DNA of 64,000 nt from Strongyloides papillosus. Lineage: Eukaryota; Nematoda; Chromadorea; Rhabditida; Strongyloididae. The notes below the pieces were generated by a model. It did not search any database. It was given only the letters and a program-made list of their open reading frames with translations, and had not been told where the DNA came from. The stretch's first letter is position 1; each line of letters starts with the position of its first letter. This document shows positions 1-10,456 of the stretch, one piece after another. The position numbers were made by a program, and so were the translations under genes. Location: the NCBI GenBank assembly GCA_005656395.1, contig SRSI01000007.1:558001-622000 (forward strand), given 5' to 3'.

Positions 1-627
1 ATTGAATAAAACTAACAATATTAATTATAGAGAATTAGAATTGAGGTCATTCATGAAAAATGAGTGTTAGTATTTATTTTCAAAAAAAAAGTCCTTGAAT
101 TATCGAAATTTCCTTTTCGTGTTATTTTATCATTATTTTTCTTTAACAAAAATATTATTAAATATAATTGAAGTATTTAACCATAAAATTACTAATAATA
201 TTATAATAATTTAGTAAAAACTACCTTTCAACAATATTAAAAATAATATCTAAAAAAAAACAACTTCAAAAAAAAGTTTTCATTTTTGAACTTTTGGCTT
301 CATTTCTCCAAACAACACTAAACAAATTGCATTATACAAACAACTGCAAGACACTTACGTTTTAATAACGCATAGCCTGAGAGAGACGTATTATTTTTAT
401 AATTCTACACATATACTCTATATTTACATCTAGATATAGAAAAAGCCTCATTGGCAGTTGTATTAAGATACAAAAAGTGCGCCATTATCTATCAGTGGCA
501 TTCTTATTATTTTTTTGTTATTACACACTATATATTTTTTAATATTTTTAAAATAATTCTATAATATTATTTTTACATTTACTCAATAATTTCGTTTTCT
601 TCTTTGAGAAATATTGTTAGTAAAGAT
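1..627. other. Upstream intergenic, no gene seen
   Basis: AT-rich sequence with many short A and T runs and no open frame with protein-like composition. It holds the 5' flank of the INO80E-like gene. No promoter motif can be named with confidence. Confidence 0.5.
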
Positions 628-2019
628 ATGAGCGATTCTAATCGTAGTGGTAGTATGAGTAATCAATCCTCCTCTACCCCTTTACCTAGTCCTTCAACAT
701 TATTACAAAATTCTAATATTAATAATATCCATCAATCTATTAATGGTAGAAGTAATAATTACAATGAAAGGCCACAACCATCTCAACAACAATCGTATGT
801 AGTACAACAAGGACATTCTTCAAATTATAGTAATTCCACTGTCCAGAGTAGGCCTACCCAACGTATTGTAACATCCCATGGCAACTCTACGACTAACTCT
901 CACCACCACCAGACTGTTGTCATCCAACAACGCAATCCACAATCAGGCCATCCACAAAATTCTCCATATCTCAGGACACAACCATTACAAAGTCGCGTCG
1001 TTGGACAGCCCCATACGCAACAAGAAGTACAGGCATCACAAAATGGCGATGAACCATTTGGGAATGTTGTTGTTTCCCAATTCCGAGGATCCTCCATGGG
1101 TAATTATACCGTACAACACAAACCAAGTGCTCCAAAGCCACATATACCTCAACAGACAATGCAAATTATTGAACCAACGAAAAATGGACCAGTTATCGAT
1201 TCAGAGGCGCAGCCTCTTAGTGCTAAAGAACAGTACAGAGAATTGAAGAGAAATTTTAAATTTCTTGTTTATGTATGTTGTTTTAATGTAGTGTATTTTA
1301 TTTTTTAAAAATGTTTTTTTTTCCAGGAGAATGAATGTTATCAAGATGAACTAAGATCTTTACAGAGGAAATTATTGAAATTGTCAAGAGATAAGAATTT
1401 TTTACTTGATCGTTTAACACAATATGAGAAATTGTCTGATTCTAGTGATGATTCAGATACCTCTGTAAAAACAATAGAAGATAAATCATCGAAAGTCAAA
1501 ACCAAGAAACGTGTCCGTTCCACGGCAGCAGCAAAGAAGAAGACCTCAGTTACAGGGCCTTCTTTATCTGTTTCTCAGGATAATTCCAACAACAAAACAC
1601 CAATCTCAGAGTCAACTCCAGCCACCCCATCAGTCAAAACTTCACCATTAAAAGCGAAAGTAGAAGTAGCTCCGTTATCAAGTCAAGCTTTGTTAAAAAG
1701 TGCCTCAATATCTCAACAAAGACATCCTAAATCAGCACCTCCCCAGCAATCAAATCTTGTATCTCACCATCATGATGGTTCCCATGTAATGATGGATAGT
1801 TCTCCATTAACATCTCCTAATGGTAAAATGATGCAAAACGACATGATGATATCCCCCAACTCCAGTGAATATATAATAGTAAACTCAATCCCAGACCAAC
1901 ACATGGAAGATAGAATAATCTACGAAGACATGCACCATGGTCAGATATTGGAGTATGTAGAGAATGATCAGTACGATAACGGTGAAGGCTACTACATCGA
2001 AAACCACTCTAACTTGTAA
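628..2019 (+). CDS. INO80E: INO80 complex subunit E homologue
   Basis: Two exons, 628-1272 and 1327-2019, joined by a 54-nt intron with a GTATGT donor and TTTCCAG acceptor; predicted 445 aa. The start is the ATG at 628, because the longer frame opens only with a TTG at 604. The conserved block spans the splice site (about residues 202-260): an [10 protein letters not shown] helix, then [29 protein letters not shown] and an acidic Ser/Asp run. This is the coiled-coil signature of human INO80E (CCDC95), a small non-catalytic subunit of the INO80 chromatin remodeller in the nucleus. The first 200 residues are Gln/Ser/Asn-rich low complexity and the C-terminal half is Ser/Pro/Lys-rich, so the protein is longer than the mammalian one, about 240 aa. 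Identification rests on the coiled-coil block only. Confidence 0.85.
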
Positions 2020-2312
2020 AACTATTATGATATAATTGACTGATAATAATCTATTACTAATTTTAAATGAAATAATAAATTTACTGTGTGTTAGAAAGAG
2101 AGTTGACGTTTGAAAATTAGTAACACCATTCCACAATTGCTTCTCTTGGTTAGAATAATTGTTCTAAGGAAATAATATGGATGGATGTTGAGACGTTGTA
2201 GTATTTGTGCGCACTCTAGAAAATAACGTTATATGTTTCAGTATATTATTATTATTATTTACTATAAAAATTCTATTTTATTTAAGTATATTGGTAGGGA
2301 ATATTATATAAG

Positions 2313-3842
2313 ATGAATTATAGTGATATTAGTTCAAGAGAGTCCTCCTCAACAGTTTCTGGAGGTGAATATAAAGATAATAGTAAGGTTTTTTCAGTGA
2401 TCAGTGATTATGGAAAGGTATTTTACAATAATATATTTACGATTTTATTTTGTTTATACTAATTTTAGAATGACTATCACCCATTTGTTCATAAATTATT
2501 ACCTTTTGTCAAAGAATTTAGTTATGTTTGGTTTCATTTACAAGCATACAAAAGAAAATTGATTAAATGTAAAGGACCAAAACCTTCTATGAATGATTTA
2601 ATTAAGCAAAAAGTTGAGATTATGAATACAAGCAGGAAAGATAAAGAATTATGGGCTGTACAATTATTAACCAAACTTAGGAGAGATATTAAACCTGATT
2701 ATAGAGATAAATTTTTAGAGAGTATTGCAAAGAAAAATTATTCATGTGTGATATCTAATCCTGATTTAAAAGGAAAAATGCGAAGAATTGATTGTTTAAG
2801 GAAAGCTGATAAAGTCTGGAGACTTGATATTGTTATGGTTATTTTATTTAAAGGAATTCCATTAGAAAGTACTGATAGTGAGAGAATCCAGCGATCAAAT
2901 TCTTGTCATGATCCTGAGTTATGTGTTAATCCCTATCATATGACTATTGTTTCTAGAGAATTGGACTTATATTTAGCAATGAGGCATATCAAATGTAATG
3001 AAAATAGTGAAATTATTGAAAAGTACATTGAGGAACCTCCCTACTTAGATTCTATTCCAGCCAATTGTGAGATAATAAGTGCTGGTGCATTTTCATTAAA
3101 AGAATATCAAGAAGTAACTACAACTTCAATAAATTCACCGGAAAGTGAAAATTACAATAAAATAGAACATCCCACTCCAATTAAACCACTCCCACTGGAG
3201 AACAATAATGTTGCATATGTAACAATAGCCCCACGACAAGAAACAATTTTTTCACCAATCAAGAATACACCAAGACCACCTCCATCAGCGATAGCGGCTG
3301 TCGCTAAGGTGTCAAAAAATTTACCTGTAGTCGTGACTAGGAATGGCAACCCAACCCTGATAATGAATCCGGAAGACAAAATAAAGCAAACTTCTCCTAA
3401 ACGATCATATCAAGTTGTTGATAGCAACTTAACAGATCAGTTGCCTTTAAAAAAAACTTGTAATACCGGAACAATAAATAATGTTAAGTGTATTTCATCA
3501 CCAACAACACTCCTTAACACACCGATGACATTAAGAAGTAGTAGAAAGTTAAATCGTGTAAATAGTTTTGAGATGGTAAGCCAATCACCTTCAAATATCA
3601 ATTTTACTCCTCTCGACTCAATGCCAAGATATACTATATATAAAAATCCAAGAATAGATTCTGTTGTAGAGTTACCGTTACCTAATACGAGAATAAATTT
3701 TCCACAATCCTCCTCACCAATAACAACAAGACGTTTCTCACAGATTAAGAGAGTTAACAGTAATAATACTTATCAAAATATTATTATCCCGAATATGGGG
3801 AATAATGGTACTCATGTACCTAGTATTAATGAAACGTGGTAG
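2313..3842 (+). CDS. nfi-1: Nuclear factor I (CTF/NFI) transcription factor
   Basis: Exon 1 is 2313-2417 and exon 2 is 2469-3842, with a 51-nt GTATTT...TTTTAG intron between AAG and AAT; 492 aa predicted. The MH1-like DNA-binding domain of NFI occupies roughly residues 36-185. It shows NDYHPFVHKLLPFVKEF, WFHLQAYKRK, LLTKLRRDIKPDYRDKF, NPDLKGKMRRIDCLRKADKV, VMVILFKGIPLESTDSER and the Cys-rich CHDPELCVNPYHM stretch before ELDLYLA. This is the diagnostic order of CTF/NFI proteins, which bind TTGGC(N5)GCCAA palindromes as dimers in the nucleus. The C-terminal 300 residues are Ser/Thr/Pro/Asn-rich and unconserved, as expected for an activation region. Nematodes usually have a single NFI gene. The gene lies 293 bp downstream of INO80E on the same strand and looks intact. 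Confidence 0.93.
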
Positions 3843-4114
3843 TTATTATAACTTTAAAAAAATCTATACTCCATACTACATCATAAAATATTTATTTGTT
3901 AAAGAAAAGATTTATTTGTTAAGAAACAAAAATCAAGAATATTTTATTTGTCTGTAGCAAAGAAACCATTAATACCTCTGATTATATTTAATTCAGTTGA
4001 ATGTGATATAATGTTATTTTGTATTTGTTGAAAAATAAATTTATATGCGTTGACAAAAAAATTGTTTATAAGTGGTTAAAATAACAAAATTACTTTTTCT
4101 AAGGAAAAAAATAG
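3843..4114. other. Convergent intergenic between nfi-1 and aminopeptidase
   Basis: A short AT-rich spacer between convergent genes. It should contain both 3' UTRs, and AATAAA-like stretches are present near 4034. Nothing else was seen. Confidence 0.4.
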
Positions 4115-5605
4115 TTATGTTGATTTAGTTAAAAAACACGATAGTAAAGAAACACCAAATCCTGTGGCATACTCCTGATAGTTGGCTGGAGAGGCAATAT
4201 CTATATGAATCCATTTAACACCTTTTCCTTGATCGATTTGTGCTCCAATGAAGTGACCAGCCAAGGAGGAGGGAGGTGAAGACATATTCCCGAGATTTGC
4301 ATTTTTCATATCTGCAACTTTGCTTTTTAAGTCTAACATATAAAGTTCAGGACAATATATTAGTGGATGACAAAGTTCACCACTCTCTTTACCAGCTTTA
4401 ATCAATTCTTTTTCAGAGTCATCCTGACTTGTCATGAAGGAACAGTGAAATTTCCCACTTGCATATGTTGAGCACCTGTTAATGTAGCAATATCTATGAT
4501 TGTACCACATTTAAGCATCTCTTTTGCATAATGTACTCCATCACCTAGGACGAGTCTACCTTCTGCATCGGTGTTGTTGACTTCAACTGTCTTGCCGCTG
4601 AGCATTTTGATAACGTCATCGGGTTTTTGTTGCGTTTGGACCAACGGCATTCTCGGCAACACATAATAGAAGGTGAATGGTTAATGGTGATTTGTTTTTA
4701 GTTAAGTAATAAAAAGCTCCTAATGCTGCACCAGCACCACCGCAATCACGTTTCATTCCAGGCATTGCTGTTCTGCCCTTTATTGTATAGCCACCAGTAT
4801 CAAATGTTATACCTTTTCCTACAATTGCAATTGGGGGATCTGTTGAGTCGAGTCTGGCTTGTATTTAACATGTATCAATCTTGGATCTTCAGCTGCACCT
4901 TTACCAACACTGTAAATACCACCAAAACCTCTTTCTTTAAGTTGTGATCCTTTAATGACATCAAAAGTTAGGCCTTTAACATTTGACAAAACTTTTCTAG
5001 TATACTCCTCAACATAATCAGGACCCATTTTGTTTCCTGGTGTCTCAGTCATCACTCTGGCACATTGTATACCATTTATTAAATTATTATATTGATCATA
5101 CTCCTCAGTGGTTGCTTTAACAATTCCATGTGAAGTTGATTTATAAATACAAAAGTTAACATTCCTTGAGCCATTAGATGATTTTTCACAATAAGGGTAA
5201 AAAGTTTTTACAACAGCAGTAATAGTTCCGTAGACTTTGTCATCATCCAAAAACATTACAACGTCTACATTTTTTAATGAATTTAATGTAAGTAGATTTG
5301 TAAAATTATCAATAACAACTTTAGATTGGATGGGTGTGTTATATCGTGATAGATTGCCATTGTTTTTTAAGATTGAGATAACGGTGCTATTGGCATCAAA
5401 GACAACGTGAGGAAGATCAGTGTATTTTCTTTATTGTCATATTCCATTGTTCCTTGGTGAGTCTCCCTCCGACGGCGGTTTCGATGTTTTTTTCGTAATT
5501 TAGGGTTTTAGCAATTGCTTCGTGGATGAAGATTATTAAGAAGGAGTCTTCATTGGAGCGAATATTACTTCCAAATGTGAAAGTATTAAATGGGATCCAT
5601 ATTAC
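4115..5605 (-). pseudogene. M17 leucyl aminopeptidase, frame-broken
   Basis: Reading leftwards, this is a near-complete M17 cytosolic leucyl aminopeptidase related to C. elegans W07G4.4. The metal-binding and catalytic blocks are all present: [41 protein letters not shown], then [20 protein letters not shown] and TLTGAQ. The C-terminal substrate-side block ADMKNANLG...WIHIDIASPA is also present. The enzyme would remove N-terminal residues using two metal ions held by Lys/Asp/Asp/Asp/Glu. The frame breaks at about 5425, 4848, 4626 and 4440. At least the 5425 and 4626 breaks look like one extra base in an A run. No GT...AG intron bridges them. The 5' end is unclear: the first homologous codon follows a TTTAG at about 5605, and no in-frame ATG precedes it. 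Either a young pseudogene or indel errors in the sequence; the protein blocks themselves are unusually well preserved. Confidence 0.75.
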
Positions 5606-6767
5606 CTAAATGTAGTTTGGTTTAGAAAACTTATCAGAGACACGCGAGAAATGAATGTAAATTTTATTAAAAATTGGTAAAAGTAGTGATTTTAGCGAAA
5701 AATTGATATACTTTTATCAATTTATTAGTGATAATAAATTCTAAAAGTATAATAGGTATAGATAAGAATAATAATCATCTTCAAATTGCTACTTTTTAAA
5801 ATATATTACATCAAAGAGAAATTAAAGAGTTATAAATAAAATAAAAATCTCGATATTAAGATAAAGATTAAATGCAAAATTTATCATAAAAGATACAATA
5901 TGGTCAATCAAAATGGAATGAAAATATTTTAAGAGTATGAATTGAGTAAACGATGAGTAATCTTGAAAAGAAATATATTTATACCGAAATGTCATAGAAT
6001 TTTTTTCTAATAAAACATAGACCGACTTTTAAATAAATAAATAATATTGAATATAGAACAAATTAAATAATGACAATTGTTTAAATATTACTAAAGGCTT
6101 TTTTGACTATCTCGGCGGTCTAATCAATTTTTTTTGTTGAATATTCATAAAATGTATAAAAACCTTTTTTATCTTATTTAATTTTTATAAATTATTAAAA
6201 ATAAATGTTTGGTGAATATTATAGTGAAAGTAAATCTAACTACTTATTTAGACTTTTGTTATATGTCCTTGAATTTTTAATATTAGAAGGAAAATGGCAT
6301 GTGATATAAAAAAACCTTTTGAACAACACAATACATATATTGTAATAGGAAAATTTTGTGAAAAACCAAAGCAATTTCATAATTAATAATAGAGATAAGT
6401 TTTTTGTTAAATTAAATTCTTTAAACAATATTCACATTAATTTTAATGTTTTGTTATCTATCAATTAAATAATAGTAATAGAAAGGTAAAATAAATAAAT
6501 CATTTTTATGGTGTTCCGAATAGGAATAAATGTGATCAAATTAATATAAATATTCTCACTATACATATTTAAAATAATTAACAATTTTACTGTTTGACAA
6601 TTATAAAAAAATTATACATTTTTAATAGATATCACTTAGTAACGTGTATTTAATTTAGAATTAACATTTGTCAAAGTTACGTGAACAAAGTATGTATTTA
6701 TGGAGAATTTTAAATACTTAAACAATCTCATTTTACTAAAATCGATTAAATAACAATTATTAAATAT
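5606..6767. other. Intergenic, nothing recognised
   Basis: AT-rich spacer with homopolymer runs. If the aminopeptidase has a first exon it should lie near 5606-5700 on the minus strand, but no convincing ATG exon was found. Confidence 0.4.
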
Positions 6768-7046
6768 TTAGAAATTTATAGGAATATAGAATTTTCTTAT
6801 CAAAGTTTGGCAATCTAAAATATCAAGAAAATTGTATTGGTATGGATAAAATTTAGAAATCTCTAGTGGACACCAATGTTGGTATTGATGTTTTTTTTCT
6901 GTACTCCTACTTCTTAAATGCCAAAACAAACACTTTTTGCTTTCTCTACAAATTTTTGAAATGTCATCATTAGTTAATTCCAATTTTAGTAATTCTTTTT
7001 TTTGTAAGCCTTCTTTAACGAAATAAGTTACGAAATAGAGAGCCAT
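6768..7046 (-). CDS. Hypothetical small protein
   Basis: An ATG-initiated 92-aa frame (MALYFVTYFVKEGLQKKELL...) ending in TAA. It is less AT-biased than its flanks and has protein-like composition: charged helix-like stretches, five Cys and several Trp. No family was recognised, and no signal peptide or membrane segment is clear. It could be an exon of a larger gene or an isolated old open frame. Evidence is limited to the open frame, its composition and its ATG. Confidence 0.3.
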   Translation of the reverse strand: MALYFVTYFVKEGLQKKELLKLELTNDDISKICRESKKCLFWHLRSRSTEKKHQYQHWCPLEISKFYPYQYNFLDILDCQTLIRKFYIPINF

Positions 7047-7466
7047 TATTTGAGAATTTTTTCACGTGAATGAAAATATTAGTGCTAGAGTATTTTGTTT
7101 ATGCAGTAGGATGAAATTCTCGTCCTTTTTTTTTGTCAAAAAGTAAACAATGAGATGTATTTTGTTTTAAAATTGCTAGATAAAATAACCCATAGAAAAT
7201 ATTTAAATTAAAACACTATATATGATACTATCACAAACTTCTTTTTCTCAAATCTTTCTGATATATCACTACATTATTTTTTACAAATTTAATACATACT
7301 TTCTCCCAACATTATCACTTTTTAATCTATTTTTAATCAGAAAACAAATAACAAATTAAAGAATAATAATTCATTTAGAGATCATTAATAGATAAAAAAC
7401 AACAAAACAGCAACGATTTAGAAAATGAAAATATAATCTTAATACTCCTGGCAAATACAAAACAAA
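7047..7466. other. Intergenic, nothing recognised
   Basis: AT-rich spacer; no gene or repeat identified. Confidence 0.35.
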
Positions 7467-7732
7467 TCATTTACTCTTTTTTTTGTCTGATTTTTTTGAT
7501 TTTGTGTCTAAACGTCCCTGGTCCTTATCTATCAGATGGTTTGATTGTGTCTTCATTTCTTTGTTAACAGTACGAGTGACGATACTAGCCATCTCATATC
7601 AGCGACTTGCTTGGGGCTTCTTTGGTGCAGCCATAAGACCTCTCTTGTTTGCCTGTGGTTTTTTACTTTACCACTCTTCGTTTTTGCACCAGCTGGTAGG
7701 GAAACTTTTTTCTTCATTTTATGTTGAGCCAT
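7467..7732 (-). pseudogene. UPF0390 / C19orf53-like small basic protein, broken
   Basis: The ATG at 7732 opens a frame reading MAQHKMKKKVSLPAGAKTK, the usual start of UPF0390 (human C19orf53, Leydig cell tumour 10 kDa homologue). A one-base shift near 7655 is needed to continue into NKRGLMAAPKKPQASR. That is followed by an in-frame TGA where the family has a residue, then YEMASIVTRTVNKEM and a Lys-rich tail ending in TGA at 7467. The GLMAAPKK motif corresponds to the GRVIAPKK motif of the human protein. About 85 aa would be encoded, matching the family's length. The function of the family is poorly known (nuclear or nucleolar, basic). One frameshift and one nonsense codon make this copy non-functional as read. 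Confidence 0.6.
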
Positions 7733-7878
7733 TTTTTATTAATTTAATAATCTATGAAATAATTAAATAAACAAAAGTTGCTATTTAGTTTTAAAGTAAA
7801 GAATGGGATGAACCATGTAATTAGGGAAAAAAATTAATTAACAACTAAATTTAGTAACAACAAAAACATAAAAAAAAT

Positions 7879-8966
7879 TCATTTCTTAAATTTATTATAT
7901 ACAAGTTTACGGTCATTGTCTTTTAGTCTTCGTTTTGCATTCTTTTTAGCTGATTGATAGCATAAACTCAATTTTGGTTGTGCTTTTTTGAATGCATTTT
8001 TAATATTTTCTTCTTTTTGTGTTCTTCGGAAATTTGCAATTATACTTCGGAATTCATTTGTGTCTGGGTTGATGAAGAATTTTTTAATAACAATACTGTT
8101 TAACGTTGGTTTAGGAGCTGATTTTGGCACTTCTTTTTTCTTTTTATTAACGGGTTCAGTTGTATTCTCCTGGTTTTGAGGTTTCTCAACAACAACGGCT
8201 GGTTTTTCTTCAGGCCGACCAATTGAGCTGAGGAAAGAAAATGAAGATGAACCACCACAGAGTTCGTTCTTTAAGGCATCATCTACTTTAAAATATTGCC
8301 CCTCAACTACAATTTTCTCAGGTTCATTTTTATGTTCTTCTTCATTTGAAGATTTTGCTTCTACAAAACCACTTTTTTCCTTGTATTTCTTCATCCATTC
8401 AACGTGAACTGGATTTGTTGGATCGTATCTGTTAAAAGGCCTTACTAAATCTTTTTTTCCTCTCCTTATGCTTGATCTCTCCTCCTTCTTCTTCTACCTC
8501 TTCATCTTCTTCTTGATCATCATCTTCTAAAAATTTACTATCGAGATGAAAACGTTCATCATGTCCATATTTTGATTCTAATCTCATAAGCTTTGCTGCC
8601 TTTTTCCAACGTGTCTACTTTTAATTAAATCTTCTGCATTCTCTTCAAAATCATCTTCATCATCCTCGTCGAAAAGTTTCATACTATGCTTTCCATTCTT
8701 CTGTGTATCATCGTTCTACAATAGATTTTTTTTTAATTTATGAAGACATTGTTTAAACTTACACTCATACGTCAGATTCATCATCACTATCCTTAAAGAC
8801 AACATGTTTAGACCTTTTTACATTATCTATTTCTTTTATTGAATCTGCAATAACTCTTTTTCTTCCTGTTTTCTTCTTCTTTTTTTTCGTTTATAAAGCT
8901 TCTTGTCGCTTCTCTTTCTGCTTTTATCTTCTTTAATTCCCGATCATTACTAGATGTTTCTTCCAT
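7879..8966 (-). pseudogene. NOL8: NOL8-like nucleolar protein C-terminal region, frame-broken
   Basis: From the ATG at 8966 the frames spell NDRELKKIKAEREATRSF, a Lys run, then KHVVFKDSDDESD. After a 55-nt intron (8716-8770; GTATGA donor, TTGTAG acceptor) come KLFDEDDEDDFEEN, then RLESKYGHDERFHLDSKFLE. The tail has RYDPTNPVHVEWMKKYKEKS, a FSFLSS box and a basic end (KKNAKRRLKD). This order matches the C-terminal half of NOL8, a nucleolar protein needed for rRNA processing; the KYGHDERFHLDSKFLE box is the best marker. The N-terminal RRM of NOL8 was not found upstream. Frames change at about 8880, 8605 and 8455, mostly in A-rich runs and without introns. Either decayed or affected by indel errors; it has the same kind of damage as its neighbours. 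Confidence 0.65.
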
Positions 8967-9607
8967 TTTGCAATAAATAATAAAGTTATGGAAATATTTA
9001 TATTTAAGGTTCCGGAGATAGACGTGTTTCCCATTTACACGCAAAACAGGTCGTTTTAAAACAGTTGATTGCACTGTGATAGAGGGTTTGCCTTTTTAGA
9101 ATGGGGTAGAAAAAATTTGAAAAAATATATTTATCATTAACAAATGGTGCGGCTTTTAAGGTAGATTTTGATGTGTCAACTAGTGGAAGGCTAATAAAAA
9201 TGTAACTGATCAAGTAAAACATTCAAACAAATAAATAAAGAATAATAATCACGTAGAGAACTATCAATTATGAAAATATGTTGTAGGTTCTTACTTTTAA
9301 GCTTTAAATTTTTAAAAATTTCTTATCTATTATACTTTTCTGTAAATAAATAGTTAAAATTAGGGTATTTTGTATTAAATATTGGTAAAAAGGATTTTTC
9401 TTTATTATGAAGTGTGAAACCATGCTTATTATATATTTTTTTATATATTATTAATTATAAGTTTTAGCAAATTTTCAATACTTTTAACAGTTTTACTATT
9501 TTTTTTTTGAAGTGCAAGCATATGAAGAGAAGTCGTAAGATTGGAACTTTCTCTATAAACACTTTTAAATAATTTTTATCGTCATCAGACTTTGTGATTC
9601 ATAAAAA
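8967..9607. other. Intergenic, short ambiguous frames
   Basis: Minus-strand open frames of 72-83 codons overlap here (up to 9222), but they switch frame and match nothing known. They may be upstream remains of the NOL8-like gene. From 9230 to 9607 nothing is seen. Confidence 0.3.
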
Positions 9608-9793
9608 ATGTCTTCCATATTGTTTTCAATAACATCTAAATTTCCACCAGAAAGGGAGATTTCATTATTCGCGACATACAATCCGAAACATCAAGCTCCT
9701 TATGAAATTTCTAATAATTATTATTCTATAGATAACATATATGTACCAATTAATTTTCCAATTAACTATGGAAAAGCTTATATAAAAACATAA
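9608..9793 (+). CDS. Hypothetical 61-aa protein
   Basis: An ATG frame (MSSILFSITSKFPPEREISL...) ending in TAA, followed within 20 nt by ATTGAATAAA, a good polyadenylation context. It has no signal peptide, no Cys and a Tyr/Asn/Pro-rich C-terminal half. No family was recognised. The start context and the AATAAA support it weakly. Confidence 0.3.
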   Translation: MSSILFSITSKFPPEREISLFATYNPKHQAPYEISNNYYSIDNIYVPINFPINYGKAYIKT

Positions 9794-10456
9794 ATTTTTT
9801 ATTGAATAAATTTCATTATAAATACAAAATTCAGTCTGCTTGTTAATAATGTAACAAACATTGCAAATAAAATATTTTTGTTATTTGTATTTTATAGACA
9901 CAACATATGAATAAAAAAATAACAAAAAAAGTACTGGAAAAAAATTGTTTTTCCTATTAGTTAAAAAAAACATATTTTTGGAAGTTAATTATCTTATAAT
10001 ATGCTTAAAGTATTACAATGTATCAAATAAATATTAATAAAATTTTTTACAATAAAAACATCATAAATAAAAGATTGATTTAAATGAAATATCAAATAAA
10101 GATCAAAATTTTTTGAATCAAACGACTTTAGATCTTTTTTACATATTTAATAGAAATATTTAATTGCAAGCAATTAATTTGAACTTCAGTAAAATTTTTT
10201 ATACCATCATATGTAAAAACAGCATGTAATTTTTAATTGTAATAAATAATAAAAGGTTTATTGTTTTTATCAAAACTCCCATTTTATTTCCCTACGATTT
10301 TAAACTTGATCATATTTATTAAAGTTGTAAAATCAGTCTACATTGAAAGCTTTATATAAATCTTGTGTTAGATTTTCTTTCAATGTAACTAATTGTAACA
10401 TTTGTAGTGTTTTTATTTTTACTCTTATTTTTTATTATATTATACAGATTTTTGTA
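9794..10456. other. Intergenic upstream of SLC12 pseudogene
   Basis: AT-rich spacer and the 5' flank of the plus-strand SLC12 copy. Nothing else was seen. Confidence 0.35.

Noticed and set aside
604..627. Upstream TTG-started extension of the INO80E frame
   Set aside because: Nematode genes start at ATG; the ATG at 628 fits and the extra codons are not conserved.
4115..5605. Programmed frameshifting in the aminopeptidase
   Set aside because: Breaks occur at four unrelated sites with no slippery-site pattern; decay or error is simpler.
7483..7770. Plus-strand 95-codon frame with hydrophobic text
   Set aside because: It is the antisense shadow of the broken UPF0390-like gene.
9004..9222. Minus-strand 72-codon frame upstream of NOL8-like gene
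   Set aside because: No family likeness, TTG-free start uncertain, overlaps another frame; could be noise.
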